Assembly (NCBI GenBank): GCA_903859795.1
Contig: CAIOOC010000256.1
Location: forward strand, 1-7,985
From: an uncultured Bacteroidia bacterium
Lineage (GTDB): Bacteria; Bacteroidota; Bacteroidia; Bacteroidales; Prolixibacteraceae
Direction of reading: 5' to 3'
Length of the DNA: 7,985 nucleotides
Shown: positions 1 through 5,382 of the stretch, piece by piece
Position numbering within the stretch: the stretch's first letter is position 1
Layout of the letters: the number at the start of each line of letters is the position of its first letter
Translations under genes and position numbers: made by a program
The notes under the pieces: generated by a model
Told to the model about the DNA's origin: nothing
Seen by the model: the letters and a program-made list of their open reading frames with translations, nothing else
Database searches by the model: none

Positions 1-983
1 AATTTACTGGTCCATCCTGCCGATTCCACCCATGCCTCTTCACCTTCAAGCCTGATGGAGGCATCACCACATTTAATCCTCATAGTCAAATTGTTTGCAT
101 ATTTATAATGCAAATCAAACTGACAAGCTGTATTGAAAATACCGTCATTGTAAAATCGGGTTTCGCCGACAGGAGTAACTTCTGAAGGACCGCTAAGGTC
201 ATTCCCTGAAGCTAATTGTGCCGTATCGCAATAGTGTGCCCCCCAGTCGGTCAGTAGTCCTCCTGAGAAAGCGTCATACCACCTGAAATTGTAAAAAGTC
301 CTGGCAAAGATATACGGAATTTCAGGGGTAGGGCCCAGAAATAGTTCGAAGTCAAGATCCTTTGGCGGCGTTGTCACTTCAAGCCCTTCTGTAGGCAATT
401 GGGGAGTTGGAAGCGAGATTTCAATATTCTTAAGTTTGCCCAACCGACCGTTCAAAGCGACTTCGGCCAGTTGGTGATAAACAGGCTCAAACCTGTCCTC
501 CACCGACACCTGATAAACAACGCCTGTTTTATTAATTACGTCACAAAGTAACCTCCCTTCATCAATGGTCAAGGTGGGTTTTTCACAACAGATATGTTTC
601 CCTTTCAATGCCGCCATAATGGTAATGGGTACATGCCAGTGATCGGGCGTCGAAATTTGAACGGCATCAATTGATTTGTCATTCAGTATCTCCCTGAAAT
701 CCTGATACGCTTTGCAATCCTTTGTTTTATAGGTATTGTCTGTAAGGTTCTTAGCACTTGTTGCCCTGCTCATACTGACATCACATACAGCAACAACACG
801 GCATAGCCCGGGATATTTGAGATAGTGCCTAAGGTTGCGTTCAACCCCCTGAGAACCAACGCCGATCATCCCAATGGTTATCAGTTCATTCGGATGTTTC
901 CCGACACATCCCGAATGCAAAGGGATTATTGAAGCCCCTGCAACTGCAATACCTGTATTTCTAAGAAAGGTTCTTCTGTCCAT
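1..983 (-). CDS. Tat-exported Gfo/Idh/MocA family oxidoreductase, C-terminus cut by window edge
   Basis: An open frame of 327 codons runs from an ATG at 983-981 off the left edge, with no stop. The protein begins MDRRTFLRNTG, a twin-arginine motif followed by a hydrophobic stretch, so Tat export is likely. A Rossmann GxGxxG is seen at residues 41-46 (GVGSQG), DHWH at 114-117, CEKP at 133-136 with the family's conserved Lys135, and a DWGAH block with Asp246, His250 and Asp253. In this family these residues bind NAD(P) and form the oxidoreductase site. Members oxidise or reduce sugar hydroxyls, and Tat-exported members carry the cofactor out with the folded enzyme. The missing part is probably about 100 residues of the C-terminal alpha/beta domain. 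A GH109 glycosidase is unlikely, because those usually lack the EKP lysine. Cys26 follows a poor lipobox, so lipoprotein status is doubtful. It lies 41 bases after a DUF1080 gene, its likely partner. The substrate is unknown. Confidence 0.93.
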   Translation of the reverse strand, partial: MDRRTFLRNTGIAVAGASIIPLHSGCVGKHPNELITIGMIGVGSQGVERNLRHYLKYPGLCRVVAVCDVSMSRATSAKNLTDNTYKTKDCKAYQDFREILNDKSIDAVQISTPDHWHVPITIMAALKGKHICCEKPTLTIDEGRLLCDVINKTGVVYQVSVEDRFEPVYHQLAEVALNGRLGKLKNIEISLPTPQLPTEGLEVTTPPKDLDFELFLGPTPEIPYIFARTFYNFRWYDAFSGGLLTDWGAHYCDTAQLASGNDLSGPSEVTPVGETRFYNDGIFNTACQFDLHYKYANNLTMRIKCGDASIRLEGEEAWVESAGWTSK

Positions 984-1024
984 AATTTTTTGTTGTTTAG
1001 GATTGAAAGTTTAATTGGAAATTA

Positions 1025-1786
1025 TTATAACTCCCTGATCCATATATTCCTGTAACTAACTTTACTATGGTGTTCCTGCAATAAAAGGGGAAGTTTCAGG
1101 GCATGGGCCTTATACTCAGTAAAGTCCATATGGGAAGTGGGGGCTTTAATTGCAACGTGATTCTGGATTAAAACTCCGTTTTGAAAAACAGTTATAAAGG
1201 CTGGCGATTCAAGTGACAGATCTGATTTAAAGCGCGGAGCGGTGAACACAATATCATAAATCTGCCATGTTCCCGCAGGTAAACAGGCATTAACCAAAGG
1301 AGAGTATTGCTTGTATATGCTGCCTGCCTGTCCGTTGTAATATATTTTGTGCTCATCTTTATAGGAGGAATAAATCTGCACTTCATACAACCCCATAAAA
1401 TAGACCCCTGAGTTTCCGAAATTCAGCGCACTCTGGACTTCATTTTCGGGAATTTTCCATTCCACATGCAACTGGCAATCGCCAAACGACTGTTTTGTTA
1501 TGATGTCTCCGGTTCCGGGTTCAACGATAAAACAATCGCCCTCAATTTTCCAGAGAGCCTGGGTTCCTTTTTCCCGAAGACTTTCCCAAAGGCTAAGATC
1601 ATCTTTTGAGAAAAGGGTTATCGCATCTGAGGGGGCCGAGGTTCCTTTACCCGGATTAACTAATTCCGGTTTTTTCGACCACTCTTCAAAATTATTTTTC
1701 TTCGTCGTTTGTGTGGACGCAGGTTTAATTAACGCCAGACAAAAGACCAGGCATAATGATGATTTAATAAAAACAGGGGCTTGCAT
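1025..1786 (-). CDS. Secreted DUF1080 / 3-keto-disaccharide hydrolase-like protein, long form
   Basis: This 253-residue protein has a Sec signal peptide at about 1-25 (basic start, hydrophobic core, cleavage near KPAS/TQ). A single DUF1080 domain (Pfam 3keto-disac_hyd, a concanavalin-like beta-sandwich) follows from about 54 to 253. Family motifs seen are FGDCQLHVEW (101-110), NSGVYFMGLYEVQI (125-138), GQAGSIY (152-158), the block around WQIYDIVFTAPRF (174-186), an NGVLIQ strand (203-208) and the terminal YRNIWIREL. DUF1080 proteins are linked to cleavage of glycosides already oxidised to the 3-keto form. Here it would act in the periplasm or at the surface on the product of a Gfo/Idh/MocA enzyme, and one is encoded 41 bases downstream. 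It starts 5 bases after the stop of the URO-D-like gene (TAA, then TAGTT, then ATG), so translational coupling is likely. No ribosome-binding purine block is visible. Family assignment is firm; activity on a particular glycoside is inference. Confidence 0.93.
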   Translation of the reverse strand: MQAPVFIKSSLCLVFCLALIKPASTQTTKKNNFEEWSKKPELVNPGKGTSAPSDAITLFSKDDLSLWESLREKGTQALWKIEGDCFIVEPGTGDIITKQSFGDCQLHVEWKIPENEVQSALNFGNSGVYFMGLYEVQIYSSYKDEHKIYYNGQAGSIYKQYSPLVNACLPAGTWQIYDIVFTAPRFKSDLSLESPAFITVFQNGVLIQNHVAIKAPTSHMDFTEYKAHALKLPLLLQEHHSKVSYRNIWIREL

Positions 1787-1791
1787 AACTA

Positions 1792-3054
1792 TTAAATTCC
1801 GTTGAACTCTTTGATCCCTTCCATCATTGACGCAAGGTTTTCGACTGGCACATTAGCCTGAATATTATGAACGGTATTAAAGACAAATCCGCCATCGCGG
1901 GCAAAAATGTCGCAGTTTTCGAGCACCTGTTTCTTTACCTCGGAAGGTGTTCCGAAGGAGAGCATTTTTTGTGTGTCGACGCCTCCACCCCAAAATACAA
2001 GATCTTTGCCATAGGTATTTTTCAAATGATTAGGATCCATCCCTTTAGCGTTAATTTGAACAGGATTGATTATATCGATACCCGATTCAATAAAAAGTGG
2101 CATAAACGTTTCCACCGCCCCGCAGGAGTGTTTGAAACTTTTCCATTCGGTATTTTGATGGATCCAGTCATTAATCCGTCTGTAATAGGGAAGATACAAC
2201 TCCTGGTATTGATCCGGTGAACAGAAAGTAGAATCCTGAGTTCCAAAATCGGTACCACAAATAAATACGGCATCTATCTTATTTCCGACGCGTGCGTATA
2301 TTTTTGCATAATTTTCAATAGCGAGGTTAGTCTGTTTTTCGAATATTGAGTGAATATAATCAGGACGCATAATTGTGCTCATGTACCATTCGGCGACATC
2401 GCGGATCCCTTTGGGACGTTTCAGATTCATACCAGGAACAAGCGCAATATCGCCCAGTGCAGTGCCGCCCAAACTGGCGATAATACCTTTCCCTGAAGCA
2501 TATAACTGATTGATTGTTCTTTCCCAGTAATCAAGAGTCTCTTTATCAATCTGCGAGAACTCCTCAAGATTATCTTCCGGGTTTAGGTTATCCTCAACTA
2601 TTGGTTCCTGCCGGATAATGGCATCGAAAAAATATCCGGAAGCAGGCATATTTGCACTTGGAGGAACTGTCGTATCTCCTTGCGGATATATCTTTAAACT
2701 GCCGTCATCGGACCTGGTAAAATTAAAATCGGCAGGAACAAGCAGGTTCTGTCCCCAATTGGAAGTAAACGGTTTCCATTCACATTCATTATTGTCAAAT
2801 CCGATAAGGTTACCCTTCCCATATGCACCGACAACATCAATACCCATCGCTTCCCGCAGCTCATCATCTACTTCGCCCAGCATCTGAAATGGTTCGACCA
2901 CTTTAACCGGCTTATCTGTAAGTCTATAATATTGTCTGAGATTTTTTACAGCCAAACAATGTATGCCGGTAACAGCGGTCCCTCCAAAATCGAGAACCAG
3001 TCGTTCGGGTTGCTGATGATTCAATGTTAGTTTTAGGTTTTCTCTCGAATTCAT
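1792..3054 (-). CDS. Uroporphyrinogen decarboxylase-like protein (MtaA/CmuA-type superfamily member)
   Basis: This 420-residue protein has no signal peptide or membrane segment, so it is cytoplasmic. The opening (NSRENLKLTLNHQQPERLVLDFGG) is typical of the URO-D superfamily branch that holds MtaA/CmuA methyltransferases. It lacks the arginine-rich N-terminal motif of haem-pathway HemE. A TIM barrel is expected over about 180-415. Key segments are GTDFGTQ (267-273), His309-Ser-Cys311-Gly (the HxC pair that binds zinc in MtaA-type enzymes), FWGGGVDTQ (354-362) and the FVFNTVHNIQ block at 390-399. In MtaA a third Cys ligand lies near this last block; here Asn/His (His396) replaces it, so the metal site may be altered or absent. 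Its neighbours are secreted sugar-oxidation enzymes, which suggests an intracellular step on a released product. No corrinoid protein is visible nearby. Superfamily assignment is firm; the reaction is unknown, and methyl transfer, decarboxylation or another lyase reaction are all possible. Confidence 0.92.
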   Translation of the reverse strand: MNSRENLKLTLNHQQPERLVLDFGGTAVTGIHCLAVKNLRQYYRLTDKPVKVVEPFQMLGEVDDELREAMGIDVVGAYGKGNLIGFDNNECEWKPFTSNWGQNLLVPADFNFTRSDDGSLKIYPQGDTTVPPSANMPASGYFFDAIIRQEPIVEDNLNPEDNLEEFSQIDKETLDYWERTINQLYASGKGIIASLGGTALGDIALVPGMNLKRPKGIRDVAEWYMSTIMRPDYIHSIFEKQTNLAIENYAKIYARVGNKIDAVFICGTDFGTQDSTFCSPDQYQELYLPYYRRINDWIHQNTEWKSFKHSCGAVETFMPLFIESGIDIINPVQINAKGMDPNHLKNTYGKDLVFWGGGVDTQKMLSFGTPSEVKKQVLENCDIFARDGGFVFNTVHNIQANVPVENLASMMEGIKEFNGI

Positions 3055-3133
3055 TCTATATGTTCTTTAGATGTCACAAAATCTGGTACTTTTTGGTATG
3101 GGGACATGTAGCAACACAATCAACCGGGATTGG

Positions 3134-4624
3134 TTATGGCATGTCAGGCAATTTCCATCCATCACGGTAAGTATGCCTGATGTATTCCCGCGCACGGTCC
3201 TGGGCATTGAATTTCGCATATTGAGAATTAAAATGGGGATGACCGTCAATTACTTTGAATTCATTGGAGGTCATAATTTTAAACTCATCAGATGATGAAA
3301 TATTGGTGATCTGCATCTCCTCAGCGTTCCATTGTAACGATTTATGCAATCCCTGTAACCGTATTGCAAGCACACCTAATAGAACCATCTCGTTAAACGG
3401 TCCGGCATAGCCAAAATTTGAAGTCCCCTCCACCCTGCTTTCTGGTGATTCCTTGCAGGCACGAATCCAGTCCTTCTCATGAAAACCATCTTTATATCCA
3501 ATTGCACCCGGAATACGACGGAGATAAGGTGTCACCTGAGGTATACGACCTGAAACCAGCCGACTTTTAAAGCCGCCACAACCGCAGATCAAAGTATCTT
3601 TTGATCCGACAAATATGCAACCGCCAAGTCCGTCAGCCATCAGGTTCTCACCTTCCGGTAGTATTTCAGAAACATTAGGTAATAAACCTCCGTCATACCA
3701 ATAAACTTTGACTGGAGGCATTGCCTGCCTTGGCATATTTTCACGTGCAGGAAAAGTGAACTCAACCGTTTCGGCTTGCGGTGGAGATTCGGTATTGATA
3801 GCCGTGGAACATCCGCGAACCTTTGACGGGTATCCAAGTTTTAAGGATTGATAAACAGGATCAAGGACATGGCAGGCCATATCTCCAAAGGCACCAGTTC
3901 CAAAGTCCCACCATCCCCTCCAGTTCCAGGGGGTGTAAATATCGTTAAAGGGACGCATAGGAGCAGGCCCAATAAAAAGATCCCAGTTTAATGTCTTCGG
4001 GGGTTTCATTTCAAGTGCCGGACGTTGGAGTCCCTGCGGCCAGATTGGGCGGTCAGTCCAGGCATGTACCTCTTTTACCTCGCCAATTTCACCATTCCAG
4101 ATCCATTCGCATAGCTGACGGACGCCATCACCTGAGTTTGCCTGGTTTCCCATTTGTGTCGCTACTTTGTGTTTTGCCGCCAGTTTTGTCAATAAACGGG
4201 ATTCGTAAATCGAATGAGTCAATGGTTTTTGACAATAAACATGCTTTCCGAGCGACAATGCTGTGGCGGCAATAACAGCATGAGTATGATCGGCAGTGGC
4301 AACCATCACACCATCGATTGAACTACCCATTTCATCGAACATTTTGCGCCAGTCCCAATACCTTTTAGCCTTCGGAAATTCATTAAAACAGGTTTCTGAA
4401 TATTTCCAGTCGACATCGCATAAACCAGTAATATTTTCTTCCGACATCCCTACCAGGTTTGGGTGACCTTTCCCACCAACTCCCACACCAACAATGTTCA
4501 TTTTATCGCTTGGAGCTTTGTGCCCCAAGCCGCTCACTGTTAAACTTGGGATAATTGTGATTCCAGCGGTAGCTATTGAACTGTTTTTTAAAAAATTTCT
4601 GCGCGAAGTATCGAAGTTTTCCAT
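3134..4624 (-). CDS. Tat-exported Gfo/Idh/MocA family oxidoreductase (CQKP type)
   Basis: This complete 496-residue protein starts at ATG 4624-4622. A twin-arginine signal is visible (SRRNFLKNSS from residue 7, then a hydrophobic core to about 30). The Rossmann nucleotide site is GVGGKG at 48-53, followed by ADHTHA (111-116), CQKP (131-134, Lys133) and GDMACHVLD with Asp248, His252 and Asp255. The invariant Lys, Asp and His of an active oxidoreductase are all present; Gln in place of Glu before Lys is common in this exported subgroup. The family uses bound NAD(P) to oxidise or reduce a sugar hydroxyl. The body is long, with a tryptophan-rich segment at 228-240 and a cysteine-containing CGCGGF segment (347-352). 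It follows a DUF1080 gene by 39 bases and precedes the URO-D-like gene by 79. It is clearly divergent from the other oxidoreductase in the operon, so the two probably act on different positions, sugars or directions. Confidence 0.94.
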   Translation of the reverse strand: MENFDTSRRNFLKNSSIATAGITIIPSLTVSGLGHKAPSDKMNIVGVGVGGKGHPNLVGMSEENITGLCDVDWKYSETCFNEFPKAKRYWDWRKMFDEMGSSIDGVMVATADHTHAVIAATALSLGKHVYCQKPLTHSIYESRLLTKLAAKHKVATQMGNQANSGDGVRQLCEWIWNGEIGEVKEVHAWTDRPIWPQGLQRPALEMKPPKTLNWDLFIGPAPMRPFNDIYTPWNWRGWWDFGTGAFGDMACHVLDPVYQSLKLGYPSKVRGCSTAINTESPPQAETVEFTFPARENMPRQAMPPVKVYWYDGGLLPNVSEILPEGENLMADGLGGCIFVGSKDTLICGCGGFKSRLVSGRIPQVTPYLRRIPGAIGYKDGFHEKDWIRACKESPESRVEGTSNFGYAGPFNEMVLLGVLAIRLQGLHKSLQWNAEEMQITNISSSDEFKIMTSNEFKVIDGHPHFNSQYAKFNAQDRAREYIRHTYRDGWKLPDMP

Positions 4625-4663
4625 GTTAATTAGTTTATGATCAGTAAAATCGAATAATATAAT

Positions 4664-5329
4664 TTACAATTGTTTAATTTTCACATTTCGGAACCATATT
4701 GTTGCATCGGCATGTTTGCCCTGCAACCCAATCATCCCTTTAGTCGGTAATTCGGCAAAAGGTTTTGGCAACCAGCTCGGGATTTCACTGCCATCGGGAT
4801 TGAGCTTCCCTGAAGTCCACTTGTTCATGTCCATTGTAGTGATTTTCCTCCCGTTCAGGACAACTTCAATAATTTTTCCTTTACAGGTAACTCCCATCCT
4901 ATTCCACTCACCCGGCTTTTTAACAACTTTTTGCTGATTTGCTGCAAGATGCCCAAAAATAGCCCCGCATTGCCAGTCCTTTCTGGCGGTGCCCCACTTT
5001 ACACAATAATCGTCTGCAATTTGTATCTCCACAGAGTTTGGGATCCAGTTTTCAGGATCGGTGCAATATACAATTACGCCACTGTTTGTTCCGACCGCGG
5101 TTTTAAATTCAAGATCAAGTGAAAAATTTTCATAGTCTCCCACGCCCCAGATGACTTTATCTTCAGAAGCTGTAAGAACACCATTTTCTACTGTCCAACA
5201 GCTTTTGTCGTATTTGGCCAGGTTTAAGTCAGCTCCAAATAGTGGTTTCCAGTTGTTCTTTGGTTTAGCCTGCGATAACAGACAAAAGCAGATAAATACC
5301 ATTAAAAGAGAAAATTGGATTAATTTCAT
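4664..5329 (-). CDS. Secreted DUF1080 / 3-keto-disaccharide hydrolase-like protein, short form
   Basis: This 221-residue protein has a Sec signal peptide at 1-21 (cleavage after SQA) and one DUF1080 domain filling the rest. Recognisable pieces are the opening WKPLFGADLN (27-36), CWTVENGVLTAS (44-55), a core strand NFSLDLEFKT followed by NSGVIVY (82-88), VEIQIADD (100-107), the EWNRMGVTCKGKIIEVVLNG region (141-160) and the closing GLQGKHADATIWFRNVKIKQL, a hallmark of the family. It belongs to the compact subtype and shares little with the longer DUF1080 protein in this operon beyond the fold. It lies immediately before a Tat-exported Gfo/Idh/MocA gene, a pairing seen twice in this window. That supports a two-step scheme in which the oxidoreductase makes a keto-glycoside and the DUF1080 protein cleaves it. 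A pure sugar-binding role cannot be excluded. Its leader is A/T-rich with no visible Shine-Dalgarno. Confidence 0.93.
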   Translation of the reverse strand: MKLIQFSLLMVFICFCLLSQAKPKNNWKPLFGADLNLAKYDKSCWTVENGVLTASEDKVIWGVGDYENFSLDLEFKTAVGTNSGVIVYCTDPENWIPNSVEIQIADDYCVKWGTARKDWQCGAIFGHLAANQQKVVKKPGEWNRMGVTCKGKIIEVVLNGRKITTMDMNKWTSGKLNPDGSEIPSWLPKPFAELPTKGMIGLQGKHADATIWFRNVKIKQL

Positions 5330-5382
5330 TTGTGTATTTATATTTTTGTTAAATGTAAATAAATTAATTTAATCAAGTAATA
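5330..5382 (-). promoter_or_regulatory. AT-rich gap with weak promoter-like elements
   Basis: These 53 bases between genes A and B are almost all A and T. On the minus strand a TTG (5376-5374) is followed after 16 bases by TACATTTA (5357-5350), one mismatch from the Bacteroidota -7 element TAnnTTTG. The usual spacing is nearer 19-21 bases, so the match is poor. A perfect 12-base palindrome, TAAATTAATTTA, lies at 5360-5371. Either could arise by chance in such AT-rich DNA. An internal promoter for genes B-F is possible but not shown. Confidence 0.15.

Noticed and set aside
1..983. GH109-type glycosidase as an alternative for the truncated oxidoreductase
   Set aside because: The conserved Lys of EKP and the Asp/His block of oxidoreductases are present, while GH109 proteins typically have a different motif there.
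984..1024. Terminator between the DUF1080 gene and the truncated oxidoreductase gene
   Set aside because: There is no GC-rich stem or T-run after a stem; the A/T-rich spacer resembles the other intra-operon gaps.
1500..1805. Plus-strand frame of 101 codons opposite the longer DUF1080 gene
   Set aside because: It is antisense to a well-supported gene with a signal peptide and family motifs.
1792..3054. HemE (haem-pathway uroporphyrinogen decarboxylase)
   Set aside because: The N-terminal arginine-rich substrate motif is missing, the length exceeds typical HemE, and the context is sugar catabolism.
3067..3295. Short open frames on both strands across the 79-base gap and the 3' end of the 496-residue oxidoreductase gene
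   Set aside because: They overlap the real gene out of frame or antisense, have no recognisable domain and no start signal, and look like shadows.
3991..4275. Plus-strand frame of 94 codons inside the oxidoreductase gene
   Set aside because: It lies antisense within a gene with clear family motifs, and its product resembles nothing known.
5360..5371. 12-base perfect palindrome TAAATTAATTTA as a regulator operator
   Set aside because: It sits in a nearly pure A/T gap where such palindromes arise readily by chance, and no second copy was noticed in the other gaps.
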